Below are positions 1 through 7,659 of a DNA stretch of 27,081 nt, one piece after another (the first letter of the stretch is position 1; each line of letters starts with the position of its first letter). The stretch comes from Armatimonadota bacterium (GTDB taxonomy: Bacteria > Sysuimicrobiota > Sysuimicrobiia > Sysuimicrobiales > Kaftiobacteriaceae): positions 1 through 27,081 of the forward strand of contig JAIBHM010000013.1 of NCBI GenBank assembly GCA_020028535.1, given 5' to 3'. The position numbers and the translations under genes were made by a program. Under the pieces are notes generated by a model that worked only from the letters and a program-made list of their open reading frames with translations, made no database searches and was not told the DNA's origin.

Positions 1-71
1 GCGCGTTTCGCGTTGCTCTCGAGCACAAACAGACCTTTGGCCGTGCCGGCCAGCACCATCACATTAGGCAT
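1..71 (-). CDS. N-terminal fragment of a possible BNR/beta-propeller protein (partial)
   Basis: The leftward reading frame starts at an ATG (69-71) and runs off the left edge. A good GGAGG (79-83 on the minus strand) lies 7 nt upstream of it. The 23 visible residues include the stretch LAGTAKGLFVLES. This resembles the first strand of BNR-repeat or exo-sialidase-like propellers, which commonly begin with a 'GTxKGLF' segment. The fragment is too short to prove the family. The gene is divergent from the fumarylacetoacetate hydrolase remnant, so bases 72-162 should hold both promoters. I see no clear hexamers there. Confidence 0.45.
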   Translation of the reverse strand, partial: MPNVMVLAGTAKGLFVLESNAKR

Positions 72-162
72 TGCATCGCCTCCGGAGAGTGGTCGGAGGG
101 TAGCGTTCGGTGCCCGCAGAACCCTCCCCTGCCGAACACTCGGGCACCCGCCGGAGGCTCTT

Positions 163-1066
163 ATGCGATTTTGCACGTACCAGGTCCAGGGCGACGCGCG
201 CGTGGGGATCGTCGCGGGCGACTCGGTCATCGACCTCCACGCCATCGCCCGCAGCGAGCGACTGCCGCACGCACCCGCCACCATGCTGGACTTGATCACG
301 GAGGTCCCGACCCTCGAGCTCCGCGCGATGGCTCGTAAGGCCGAGCAGTGGGCTCAGTCGAAGCGAGCCGCGGTGCCACTCGCCCGGGCGCGCCTGCTGG
401 CGCCCATTCCGCGACCACGAAAAAATATCATGTGCATGGGTCGGAACTACGCCGAGCACGCGCGTGAAAGTGGCAATGCCCCGCCGGAGGTGCCTGTGTT
501 CTTCACCAAGCCTCCCACGACTGTGGTCGGACCACACGCGCCGGTCATGCGTCACGTTGTGACGGAGCAGCTCGACTACGAAGTGGAACTTGTCGCCATC
601 ATCGGGCGCCGGGGCCGAAACATTGCGCCGGAGCGAGCGCTCGATTACGTCTTCGGCTACACGATCATGAACGACGTCACCGCGCGCGACCTCCAGCGGA
701 AGCACATGCAATGGTTCAAGGGCAAAAGCCTGCGCCCATGGGCCCATGGATTGTACACCGCACGGCCATCCCCAACCCGCAGGCCCTGCGCCTGACGATG
801 CGCGTGAACGGGGAGGTGCGGCAGAACTCGACGACGGCAAACATGATCTTTACAGTCGCCCAGATGATCGCCGTGCTGTCCGCCGGCATGACGCTGGAGC
901 CCGGAGACATCCTTGCCACCGGCACCCCCGAAGGCGTCGGCATGGGCATGAAGCCGCCGAAGTGGCTGCAGGTCGGCGACGAGATGGAGGCGGAGATCGA
1001 AGGGATCGGGAGGCGGAGATCGAAGGGATCGGTGTGCTGCGCAACCGTGTCGTCGCCCCACGGTAG
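163..1066 (+). pseudogene. Fumarylacetoacetate hydrolase family protein, broken by two frameshifts
   Basis: The start is ATG 163, with GGAGG at 153-157. Frame 1 (163 to about 728) encodes the family N-terminus, including MCMGRNYAEH, the metal-ligand pattern DYEVEL and NDVTARDLQ. After KGKSL the homology jumps to another frame (about 729 to 1009), which encodes PMGPWIV, RVNGEVRQ and ATGTPEGVGMG. Family members usually have about four residues between KSL and PMGP. Only two bases are left here, so about 10 nt seem deleted. A 23-nt tandem duplication (987-1032) then shifts the frame again. The last frame encodes EIEGIGVLRNRV and stops at 1064-1066. The family hydrolyses or decarboxylates acylpyruvate-like intermediates of aromatic or sugar-acid catabolism. 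As read, this copy gives a truncated product lacking the C-terminal half of the active site. Assembly error remains possible. Confidence 0.85.
987..1032 (+). repeat. Perfect 23-bp tandem duplication
   Basis: Two identical adjacent 23-nt units lie at 987-1009 and 1010-1032, each reading GAGGCGGAGATCGAAGG followed by GATCGG. They sit in the 3' end of the fumarylacetoacetate hydrolase gene, and 23 is not a multiple of 3. Removing one unit restores the family-typical ending EIEGIGVLRNRV. The unit is therefore a duplication lesion and not an ancestral repeat. Confidence 0.95.
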
Positions 1067-1080
1067 ACGTTCGCTTCAAC

Positions 1081-1117
1081 GAAGACGCCCGCCCCCGACC
1101 AGGGAGCGGGCGTTTTC
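1081..1117 (+). terminator. Intrinsic terminator after the FAH remnant
   Basis: A 12-bp stem pairs 1081-1092 with 1106-1117 and includes one G-T pair. Its loop is 13 nt and its 3' arm contains TTTT. It lies between the rightward FAH remnant and the convergent ABC binding-protein gene, so it may serve both. Confidence 0.75.
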
Positions 1118-1138
1118 ATGTTCGGCGAGATACTTGGG

Positions 1139-2164
1139 CTAGCGGCCGATGAACCGGTTCGTCCAGAGAACCCCTTCCTTCGCTGAGGGCTTAAGTGTAA
1201 TCTGGCCGCCGTCGAGCAGGAACTGCAGGTGCTTGTCCAGCATCGCCTCGCTAATCCGCCCGTCCTCGGAGAGAGCAGGAATGATCTCTCGCAGCGCAAG
1301 CGTGAGCACGGCCGGGTCCTGGCGCGGGAAATGCTTGCGCAGGTGGTTCACCGCCGCCTCCTGATCACGCCGCATCAACTGGTTTGCGCGGTTCACGGCG
1401 CGGACCCAACGCCGCAGTACCTCGGGATTCTGGTTCGCGAACACGTTGTATACGGCGACCCCTGTGTACATGAAGTTGTCCAGCTCGGGCACGTCCCCGG
1501 CGGATGACTTGATCACGACCATACCGAACCCATCGCGCTCGGCCAGGTACGGGGTCGGTGCGGAAAGGTGGAAGGCGTCGATCTGCCGGGTTCGCAGGGC
1601 CGCGAGCAGGCCCCCGCCGCTGCCGACGGAGATAATCTGCGCATCACGGTCGGGGCTGAACCCGGCGCGCTTGAGATAGTAGCGCATGTACACGTCGGTG
1701 GCCGCGCCGGGGCTCGTAATCCCGAGGCGAAGTCCGCGCAAGGCTGCAAGGCGTTGCGCGATTGGTGTTGAACGGCTGATGTTTCGCTCCCGGGCCACCT
1801 CGGGGTGCATGACCATGTCCAGGGTGACGCGCTTGGTCAAGTTGTAGATGAAGAGGAGCTGCCTGCCCTGCCGCCGGAGGTTGACCGCCTGGAATGGATC
1901 CGCGTCGAAAAGCTGCACCTGACCGGATACCAGCGCGGCGATGCCAAGCGCGCCGCTGTCCACCTCCACGAGCTCGAGGTCGATCCCTTCTTCTGCCATG
2001 TAGCCGGCCGCCTCGGCGATGAACACCGGGGCCATGAACAGCGTCCCCGTGTGCGCTTCCCGCAGTCTCACCCGCGGCGCCTGCGCAGTGGCCACCGCCG
2101 TGCTGAGCGCCACGGCGAGGATCACCGCCAGTGCCGCCAGGAATCGTACCCGTCTTCCGTTCAT
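1139..2164 (-). CDS. ABC transporter substrate-binding protein, NitT/TauT (NMT1/SsuA-like) family
   Basis: This 341-residue protein is exported. It has a basic N-terminus, a hydrophobic core and a signal-peptidase site near residue 28 (ATAQA). The mature part has the periplasmic-binding fold typical of SsuA, TauA and NMT1 proteins: an early FMAPVFIAEAAGYMAEEGI segment, GLRLGITSPGAATDVYMR in the hinge region, and GLLAALRTRQIDAF. The start at ATG 2164 follows a strong GGAGGAGG. It is the last gene of a three-gene leftward operon and begins 22 nt after the permease stop. In such systems it captures a small organic solute (sulfonates, nitrate, pyrimidine precursors and others) outside the membrane and delivers it to the permease. 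The ligand cannot be told from sequence alone. Confidence 0.9.
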   Translation of the reverse strand: MNGRRVRFLAALAVILAVALSTAVATAQAPRVRLREAHTGTLFMAPVFIAEAAGYMAEEGIDLELVEVDSGALGIAALVSGQVQLFDADPFQAVNLRRQGRQLLFIYNLTKRVTLDMVMHPEVARERNISRSTPIAQRLAALRGLRLGITSPGAATDVYMRYYLKRAGFSPDRDAQIISVGSGGGLLAALRTRQIDAFHLSAPTPYLAERDGFGMVVIKSSAGDVPELDNFMYTGVAVYNVFANQNPEVLRRWVRAVNRANQLMRRDQEAAVNHLRKHFPRQDPAVLTLALREIIPALSEDGRISEAMLDKHLQFLLDGGQITLKPSAKEGVLWTNRFIGR

Positions 2165-2186
2165 CTGCCACCTCCTCCGAAGTGTG

Positions 2187-3065
2187 CTACGGCACGTCCT
2201 TGAGGCTGTGATGCTTCGGATTCCACCGCATGAGATGGTTCCCCAGCGAGGTGATCCCCAGGTTCATCAGCAACACGACAACGAGCAGTGTGAAGATACC
2301 GGCGAAGAGTCCCGGTGTGTCCAGCCATCCCGCAGCGCGGCTGAGCAGGTGCCCGACTCCCCGGTTGCTGGAGATGAACTCCCCGACGATGGCCCCGATC
2401 ATCGCCTGCGGCACCGTGATCTGCAGCGCGGCGATGATGAACGGAGTGGCGGCGGGGAAGATCACTTTCCGCACGAGGTCCCACTCCGAGGCGCCCATCA
2501 CGCGCGCCACCTGGAGCAGCTGGGGTGGCGCGGCACGGATGCCGGCAATCGTGTTGATGAAGACGATGAAGAAGACCATCACCGCGGCCACGGCGATCTT
2601 GGACGAAATGCCGATGCCGAACCACAGGATGAACAGCGGCGCCAGCGCGATGCGTGGAATGCCGTAGAAGCCGACCACAAAGGGCTCGACGATCCGGTAC
2701 ACGAGCTCCGAGCGCGCCAGCGCGAAACCGAAGATCAATCCGGCCACGGCCCCGATCAGGTAGCCGGCCAGGGCTTCCACGATCGTGAACTGCAGGTGGT
2801 AGAGGAGCGACTCCTTCGTCAGCATCGCCCACCACGACGCCGCGATGGCGGAGGGCTTGCTGACGAAGAACTGGTCGACGATGCGGCCGCTGCTCAGCTC
2901 CCAGGCCGCGAAGAATGCGGCGGCAAACAGCAGCCTGCCGATCGCCGTGCTCCGCCGGTCACGCCGCCGGCGCACCACGTCGTCGCGCTCCACGTCCTCA
3001 AGCAGCCTGGCACCGGCCGCAAGCCGGGCGGCGCCGCGCTCAACCGCAAGATCACCCGTGGCCAT
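2187..3065 (-). CDS. ABC transporter permease, SsuC/TauC-like
   Basis: This 292-residue inner-membrane permease has about six hydrophobic segments after a charged cytosolic N-terminus of about 40 residues. The cytoplasmic EAA-type coupling loop is visible as VARVMGASEWDLVRKVIFPA followed by TPFI, and it would contact the ATPase. The start ATG at 3063-3065 overlaps the end of the ATPase gene by 14 nt and has GGAGGGA about 7 nt upstream, so translation is probably coupled. Such permeases form homodimers that take substrate from the binding protein encoded downstream. Confidence 0.94.
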   Translation of the reverse strand: MATGDLAVERGAARLAAGARLLEDVERDDVVRRRRDRRSTAIGRLLFAAAFFAAWELSSGRIVDQFFVSKPSAIAASWWAMLTKESLLYHLQFTIVEALAGYLIGAVAGLIFGFALARSELVYRIVEPFVVGFYGIPRIALAPLFILWFGIGISSKIAVAAVMVFFIVFINTIAGIRAAPPQLLQVARVMGASEWDLVRKVIFPAATPFIIAALQITVPQAMIGAIVGEFISSNRGVGHLLSRAAGWLDTPGLFAGIFTLLVVVLLMNLGITSLGNHLMRWNPKHHSLKDVP

Positions 3066-3876
3066 GGACGGCTCCCTCCAGATCCATCTGTGAGATTTCT
3101 TCCTTCAGATCCCGCCAGAGCTGGTCGTAAAATGCGGGGAAGCGTGGATCAGCGTGCACGCGAAAGACGTCCCGAGGCCGCGCGAGCGGCACCTCGTAGA
3201 CCCGCTTGATCGTGCCCGGGGCGCGGCTGAAGAGCACGATCTCGTCGGACAAGGCGATCGCTTCCACCAGGTCGTGGGTCACGAAGACAATCGTCTTGCC
3301 GCTGCCTTCCCAGAGCTTGAGCAGCTCGTCCTGCAGGATGACGCGCGTCTGGGCGTCGAGGGGCCCAAAGGGTTCGTCCATCAAGATGACGTCGGGCTCG
3401 TAGATGAGGGTGCGGATGAGCGCTGTGCGCTTGCGCATCCCGCCGGACAATTCATGCGGGTAGTGGTGCTCGAACCCCGCCAGCCCCACGCGCGCAATGT
3501 ATCGTTCCGCGCGGCTGTGCCTCTCCGCCTGGGCGACGCCCCGAAATTCGAGGGCGACTTCAACGTTCTCGACGAGGGTGCGCCAAGGGAGCAGGTTGTC
3601 GTCCTGCGTAATGTAGCCGACGTCCGTGTTGATCCCGCCGACCGGCCTGGACTTGTACCAGATCTCGCCCTGCGTCGGGCGGATCAGCCCCGCGACCATG
3701 TTCAGCAGGGTAGACTTGCCGCAGCCCGAGGGCCCGACGAAGCTCACGAACCGGCCCGGGGCGACGCTGAGCGTGACGGCGTGCAGGGCGAGGAACGCGC
3801 GCTGCTGGCGGTGGGAACGCGCAACGAAGGCTTTGAATACATTCCGGGCCTCAATGACGCCGGATGTTGCCGCCAC
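3052..3876 (-). CDS. ABC transporter ATPase, SsuB/TauB-like
   Basis: This is the ATP-binding subunit of the importer, 274 residues from GTG 3876. Visible motifs are Walker A GPSGCGKST (about 48-56), Q-loop YITQDD, signature LSGGMRKR (family consensus LSGGMRQR), Walker B VILMDEPFGPLD and the H-loop FVTHD. The reading frame stays open much further upstream, but homology starts near residue 8 (VIEARNVF). A GAGG six bases before the GTG supports this start. It is the first gene of the operon ATPase-permease-binding protein. It drives import by ATP hydrolysis on the cytosolic face. The start lies 111 bp from the divergent tag gene. Confidence 0.93.
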   Translation of the reverse strand: MAATSGVIEARNVFKAFVARSHRQQRAFLALHAVTLSVAPGRFVSFVGPSGCGKSTLLNMVAGLIRPTQGEIWYKSRPVGGINTDVGYITQDDNLLPWRTLVENVEVALEFRGVAQAERHSRAERYIARVGLAGFEHHYPHELSGGMRKRTALIRTLIYEPDVILMDEPFGPLDAQTRVILQDELLKLWEGSGKTIVFVTHDLVEAIALSDEIVLFSRAPGTIKRVYEVPLARPRDVFRVHADPRFPAFYDQLWRDLKEEISQMDLEGAVHGHG

Positions 3877-3888
3877 ACCGCACCTCGG

Positions 3889-3917
3889 ATGAAAGACGGG
3901 AGGGACCTTGACCTCAA
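3889..3917 (-). promoter_or_regulatory. Possible promoter of the ABC importer operon
   Basis: On the minus strand TTGAGG (3912-3917) and TTTCAT (3889-3894) are separated by 17 nt, with 4-5 of 6 consensus matches each. The predicted start of transcription lies only about 6 nt before GTG 3876, which would give a very short leader. This is suggestive only. Confidence 0.3.
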
Positions 3918-3987
3918 CATTTGGACCGGGAGGGTCTGCTTTCCTTTCACCGAACTCGCCAGCATCACCCCGCCAACTGGAGGACCG

Positions 3988-4641
3988 ATGCCTGACGCCG
4001 GACGGGCAACCACGCCTGATCGAGCACGCTCGACCGACCGCAGACGCCGCTGCGCGTGGTCGCTGTACAGCCCGCTGATGACCGCGTATCACGACCTGGA
4101 GTGGGGCGTGCCCTGCCACGACGATCTCACCCTGTTCGAGTTCCTGGTCCTGGACGGCATGCAGGCCGGCCTGAGCTGGGACATCATCCTGCGCAAGCGG
4201 GAGGGGTTTCGGCGCGCCTTCGATCGATTTGATCCCAAGAAAGTGGCGCGCTACACGCAGGATGACGTGCGCCGCCTGCTGGGGGATCCGGGCATCGTGC
4301 GGAACCGTATGAAGATTATCGCCGCGATCGAGAACGCGAAGGCCTTCCTGGCAGTACAGCGGGAGTTCGGCTCGTTCGACCGCTACATCTGGCAATTCGT
4401 GGACGGCCGGCCCGTCCGCAATCGCCGGCGACGCATGTCGGATATCCCTGCCACGTCATCGCTCGCCGGACGCGTGAGCAAGGACCTGCGGAGGCGCGGC
4501 TTCCGCTTCGTCGGCCCGACCATCGTGTACGCCTTTCTGCAGGCGGCAGGGCTGGTGAACGATCACACCGTGGAATGCTTCAGACACCGCGAGGTGTCGC
4601 GCAAGCTCAGCAGGTCCGCGACGCGTTCGAGGAAGCGCTGA
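3988..4641 (+). CDS. tag: DNA-3-methyladenine glycosylase I
   Basis: This 217-residue base-excision enzyme removes 3-methyladenine from alkylated DNA. The Tag fold is clear: an N-terminal Cys (RRCAW), YHDLEWGVP, QAGLSWDIILRKRE, RFVGPTIVYAFLQA and a C-terminal DHTVECF. The zinc ligands known for Tag (one Cys and one His near the N-terminus, His and Cys near the C-terminus) are all present in RCAW, YHD, NDH and ECF. The acidic residue of EWG is the conserved base-recognition Glu. ATG 3988 was chosen because GGAGG lies 4 nt upstream. The frame is open further upstream but that part does not resemble Tag. The C-terminus carries a basic tail (SRKLSRSATRSRKR). It is monocistronic, divergent from the ABC operon. 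Confidence 0.95.
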   Translation: MPDAGRATTPDRARSTDRRRRCAWSLYSPLMTAYHDLEWGVPCHDDLTLFEFLVLDGMQAGLSWDIILRKREGFRRAFDRFDPKKVARYTQDDVRRLLGDPGIVRNRMKIIAAIENAKAFLAVQREFGSFDRYIWQFVDGRPVRNRRRRMSDIPATSSLAGRVSKDLRRRGFRFVGPTIVYAFLQAAGLVNDHTVECFRHREVSRKLSRSATRSRKR

Positions 4642-4652
4642 TCCGCGGGGCC

Positions 4653-4673
4653 GACGGCGTCGAGAGCGCCGTC
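4653..4673. terminator. GC-rich hairpin between convergent genes
   Basis: A perfect 7-bp stem GACGGCG/CGCCGTC encloses a 7-nt loop. It lies between the 3' ends of tag and the leftward small gene. There is no T-tract, so termination is only suggested by position. Confidence 0.3.
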
Positions 4674-4686
4674 TTCACGCCAGCGT

Positions 4687-5121
4687 TCAGCTTTCGAACC
4701 ACAACATCTGCGGCCGGAGGTTGCGCGAAATGCCCAGTTGCGAGGCCATCAGGCTCGTCCAGCCGACCACGCCCTCGACCAGCGCCAGCGCTTCTCCCTC
4801 GGCCGCCTCACGGGACACGGATGGCCGATCCAATGTGGCCAGGAGATGCGCCAGCCGCCGGCAGATGACGTCCACGTCTTCCAACAGGTCCCGTCCGACG
4901 CGCAGTCCCGCCGCGGTGACGGCGCGGGTGCGGCGCGTGCCCAATAGCCGGCGCTGCGAGACGGCCCAATCGCCGAGATCGTCAAGCGTGTAGCGCGCCT
5001 GAGAGGGACCGCGCTCCACCGCCACCGTGACACATGTCTGGCACGCACGCCACACCTGATGGACGATGGCCGCGAGGAACCGGCGGTCGTCCGGCGTCAA
5101 CGGATTGCGCGCAGGCGGCAC
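4687..5121 (-). CDS. Uncharacterised 144-residue protein
   Basis: I do not recognise a family. The protein looks all-helical and soluble, with no signal peptide or membrane segment. Its middle part is leucine/arginine-rich (GRDLLEDVDVICRRLAHLLATL), like a four-helix bundle of the four-helix-protein (S23) or HEPN-like shape, but no catalytic motif stands out. The start is GTG 5121, with GGAGG 7 nt upstream. This ribosome-binding site overlaps the stop codon of the preceding gene (5125-5127), so translation is almost certainly coupled to the secreted protein upstream. The two genes likely share one transcript. Confidence 0.7.
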   Translation of the reverse strand: MPPARNPLTPDDRRFLAAIVHQVWRACQTCVTVAVERGPSQARYTLDDLGDWAVSQRRLLGTRRTRAVTAAGLRVGRDLLEDVDVICRRLAHLLATLDRPSVSREAAEGEALALVEGVVGWTSLMASQLGISRNLRPQMLWFES

Positions 5122-5124
5122 CGG

Positions 5125-5526
5125 CTATCCTCCGAGATCCTTGGCATATGTAATGGTGAACCCATCCCAGGTGCGCCTTCCCTGGGCGATTGTCCGCTTA
5201 CCCAACAGGATGTTGTAGCGGATGACGGCGGGTTTCATCACGCTCATGATCGACCCGGTCGCCAGCTCGGCCTCTCCCCGTAGTTGTTCGCGGTTGCGCG
5301 CGCTCGTGTGCGCGGCGCGATACAGGACCGCATCCCACGCGATATCAATCTCATGCCCGCTTGAACTGACCCGCACCCAGCGCACCGTCCCCTCGCCGAG
5401 CACGTTTTGCGCCAGGTTTTTGGCGATGACTTCGGCCCGCGGCGGGTCCTGCGCGAAAGCCTGCCCGGTTCCGACCAGGACCAGGGATGCGACGCACAGC
5501 GCAGTGACGACCACCATCGCGCTCAC
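5125..5526 (-). CDS. Small secreted protein of unknown function
   Basis: This product is about 133 residues from GTG 5526. An in-frame ATG at 5517 would give 130. It has a clear Sec signal peptide (VVVTALCVASLVLVG, cleavage near AFA-QDPP). The mature part of about 105 residues is mostly strand-like (VRWVRVSSSGHEIDIAWDAV, VIRYNILLGKRTI) with an acidic helix before it (AEVIAKNLAQNVL). No cysteines remain after cleavage. I do not recognise a family, and a periplasmic or surface location is inferred. The GTG start follows GGAGGCGGGGA. It is first of a two-gene leftward unit and divergent from the ExoD-like gene. Confidence 0.72.
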   Translation of the reverse strand: MSAMVVVTALCVASLVLVGTGQAFAQDPPRAEVIAKNLAQNVLGEGTVRWVRVSSSGHEIDIAWDAVLYRAAHTSARNREQLRGEAELATGSIMSVMKPAVIRYNILLGKRTIAQGRRTWDGFTITYAKDLGG

Positions 5527-5644
5527 ATCTTCCCCGCCTCCCCGCAACTCTCCTGTGCGCGGGTGCGAACCGATATTTTGACAGATCGGCGGAATCTCGA
5601 CAGGGGCGGCCCGCACACCCCGTGAACCTCTCCAGAGAATCCTC

Positions 5645-6250
5645 ATGGCGTCCCATCCCGAGATCGAGCCGCTGTCGGCCATCCTCACCAACACGATTGC
5701 CGATGAGGTGGTGACCCTGGGCGAACTGATAGATCGCCTCGCGCAGCGCGGCTTCGGCGTGGTCATGATCGTCCTCGCCTTGCCGACCATGTTCCCTCTG
5801 CTCCCGCCGGGGTCGGCGGCAGCGATCGGATTGGTGTACATCCTGTTGTCAGTGCAGATGCTGATCGGCCTGGACAAACCGTGGCTGCCCCAGCGCGCAC
5901 GGAGGGTTCGGCTGAGCGCGCGCGTGGTGACGGCGCTGCGGCAGCGCGGCGTGCCGTTCCTGCGGCGGATCGAGCGGTGGTCCCGTCCGCGGCCGCTGCT
6001 GCTCGACGACCGCATTATCACCCGGGCCGTGGCGCTGGCGGTGCTCGTGCTCGGCACAATCCTGTTCTTTCCATTGCCCTTCCTCAACACGGTTCCGGCG
6101 CTCGCGGTCCTCATCCTGGGGATCGGGCTCCTCAACCGCGACGCGGTGTTCCTCCTGATCGGCTCCCTGATGACAGTCGGCGTCCTGCTCGTCATCAGAT
6201 TCGGGCTGGGCACGTTGATCGCGCTCTTCAACCACCTGCTCGGCCGATAA
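5645..6250 (+). CDS. ExoD family exopolysaccharide-synthesis membrane protein
   Basis: This 201-residue protein matches the ExoD layout. A short soluble N-terminus (TLGELIDRLAQRGFGVVMI) is followed by a proline-rich turn after a hydrophobic stretch (LALPTMFPLLPPGSAA). After another hydrophobic segment and an arginine-rich cytosolic loop (about residues 75-115) come two or three C-terminal membrane segments with LFFPLPFLNTVPALAVLILG. ExoD was found through exopolysaccharide and alkaline-stress phenotypes in rhizobia, and its biochemical role is unknown. The ATG at 5645 has only a weak purine-rich site (AGAGA) upstream. The gene ends 2 nt before the start of the oxidoreductase, so the two are translationally linked. 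Confidence 0.87.
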   Translation: MASHPEIEPLSAILTNTIADEVVTLGELIDRLAQRGFGVVMIVLALPTMFPLLPPGSAAAIGLVYILLSVQMLIGLDKPWLPQRARRVRLSARVVTALRQRGVPFLRRIERWSRPRPLLLDDRIITRAVALAVLVLGTILFFPLPFLNTVPALAVLILGIGLLNRDAVFLLIGSLMTVGVLLVIRFGLGTLIALFNHLLGR

Positions 6251-6252
6251 GC

Positions 6253-7242
6253 ATGCCTGACCGCCTGCGGTGGGGGATTCTCGGTGCGGCGTCCATCGCC
6301 ATCCGGCGGCTGATCCCTGCGATCGCGCGATCGCAGACCGGCGCGCTCGCCGCCATCGCCAGCCGCGATGAGAAGAAGGCGGCGCAGTTCAGCCGCCAGT
6401 TCGGCATCCCGCGCGCATACGGGTCCTACGAAGCGCTGCTCGACGACCCCGGGGTGGATGCCGTCTACATCCCGCTCCCCAATAGCCTGCATCGGCCGTG
6501 GACCGAACGCGCCGCAGCCGCCCGCAAGCACGTGCTGTGCGAGAAGCCGCTCGGCGTGAATGCGGCGGAGGCGGCGGCGATGGTAGCGAGCTGCGAGGAG
6601 GCCGGCGTCGTCTTGCAGGAGGCGTTTATGTACCGCTTCCATCCGCAGATCGAACGCCTGCAGCAGTTGCTCCGCGAGGGCGCCGCTGGCCCGCTCTGGC
6701 TCGTCCGCGCCGCATTCAGCTTCGGCGTGATGGGGCCCAACGTTCGCCTCGAGGCCGAGCTCGGCGGCGGCGGGCTCCTGGATGTGGGCTGCTACTGCGT
6801 CAACATCAGCCGCCTGGTGCTGGGGGAGCCGAACACCGCGTTTGCGTCCGCGGTGTATGAACGCGGAGTGGACGTGCGTCTGGCAGGGGCCCTGTGCTTT
6901 GCGGAGGAGCGGATGGCGCTGGTTGACTGCGGTCTCCGCACGCCGTATCGCCAGGAGTGCGAGATTGTCGGAGCGGACGGGAGCATCACCCTCCCGCGGC
7001 CTTTCCAACCGGAAGAAGATCCGGCGGTGCTGCTGGTCCGCCGCCGGCGGGGCGAGCAGGAAGAGCGCATCGAGGTGCCGGGCACGAACCAGTACGTGCG
7101 GATGATCGACCATTTTGCCGCCATCGTGCGGGGTGCTCCGCCGCGTTATCCGGCCCAGGACGCCGTTGCCACCATGCGGGTTCTCGATGCGCTGGCCCGG
7201 TCGGCTCGGGTGCGCGAGCCGGTGGATGTGACGTCGCGATGA
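6253..7242 (+). CDS. Gfo/Idh/MocA family NAD(P)-dependent oxidoreductase
   Basis: This 329-residue enzyme has an N-terminal Rossmann domain with the dinucleotide loop GILGAASIA (residues about 8-16). The catalytic-type CEKPLG motif follows at about residues 96-101. A C-terminal alpha/beta domain holds EAFMYRFHPQ and the family pattern GGGGLLDVGCYCVN. Members oxidise or reduce sugars, inositols, dihydrodiols or biliverdin. This one looks closest to the dihydrodiol/xylose dehydrogenase-like branch because of the EAFMYRFHP element, but the substrate cannot be assigned. ATG 6253 lies 2 nt after the ExoD-like stop, with no obvious Shine-Dalgarno site of its own, which points to coupling. Confidence 0.92.
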   Translation: MPDRLRWGILGAASIAIRRLIPAIARSQTGALAAIASRDEKKAAQFSRQFGIPRAYGSYEALLDDPGVDAVYIPLPNSLHRPWTERAAAARKHVLCEKPLGVNAAEAAAMVASCEEAGVVLQEAFMYRFHPQIERLQQLLREGAAGPLWLVRAAFSFGVMGPNVRLEAELGGGGLLDVGCYCVNISRLVLGEPNTAFASAVYERGVDVRLAGALCFAEERMALVDCGLRTPYRQECEIVGADGSITLPRPFQPEEDPAVLLVRRRRGEQEERIEVPGTNQYVRMIDHFAAIVRGAPPRYPAQDAVATMRVLDALARSARVREPVDVTSR

Positions 7243-7299
7243 AGGCGGGAAAGATCGATAATATAGGACGCAGGATCTCGTAAGGCGGAGGCATCAGCG

Positions 7300-7659
7300 A
7301 TGGCCGATCTGGCGCAGCAGAAGTGCGTGGCATGCAAGGGTGGGGAACCGCCGTTGAGCGATGCGGAGATCGCGCAGTTGCTGCCGCAGGTCCCTGAATG
7401 GCGGGTGGTGGAGCGCGACGGCATCAAACGATTGGAGCGGGTCTTCAAGTTCGACGATTTCACGCAGGCGCTGCAGTTTACGAACCGTGTGGGAGAAATT
7501 GCGGAGCAGGAGGGCCACCATCCCGCCATCTTGACGGAATGGGGCAAGGTCGCCGTGACGTGGTGGACGCACAAGATCCGCGGCCTGCACCGCAACGACT
7601 TCATCATGGCGGCGAAGACGGACCGGCTCTATGCGCCGGCGAGGGCTGAGCGGCGCTAG
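7300..7659 (+). CDS. phhB: 4a-hydroxytetrahydrobiopterin dehydratase (pterin carbinolamine dehydratase)
   Basis: This 119-residue DCoH/PCD protein is near the usual length of about 100. It dehydrates 4a-hydroxytetrahydropterin to the quinonoid dihydropterin, recycling the cofactor of aromatic amino-acid hydroxylases. The active-site signature is intact: H73-H74-P75 in EGHHPAI, then TEWGKVAVTWWTH with H91, then LHRNDFIMA. The start ATG follows GGAGG with 8 nt spacing. No hydroxylase gene lies in this window, so PCD may recycle another pterin, such as a molybdopterin-related one (inference). Its stop codon overlaps the stop of the convergent TauE/SafE gene in a shared CTAG. Confidence 0.95.
   Translation: MADLAQQKCVACKGGEPPLSDAEIAQLLPQVPEWRVVERDGIKRLERVFKFDDFTQALQFTNRVGEIAEQEGHHPAILTEWGKVAVTWWTHKIRGLHRNDFIMAAKTDRLYAPARAERR

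Noticed and set aside
2019..3209. Long open frame opposite the permease gene
   Set aside because: It is the antisense shadow of the ABC genes, with histidine/arginine-rich low-complexity translation typical of high-GC opposite strands.
3877..4395. Long leftward extension of the ABC ATPase frame
   Set aside because: It runs antisense through the 5' half of tag, is not ABC-like, and a GTG with a good ribosome-binding site gives the normal length.
5571..5600. TTGACA at 5578 as a promoter for the ExoD-like gene
   Set aside because: No -10-like hexamer occurs at 16-18 nt spacing.
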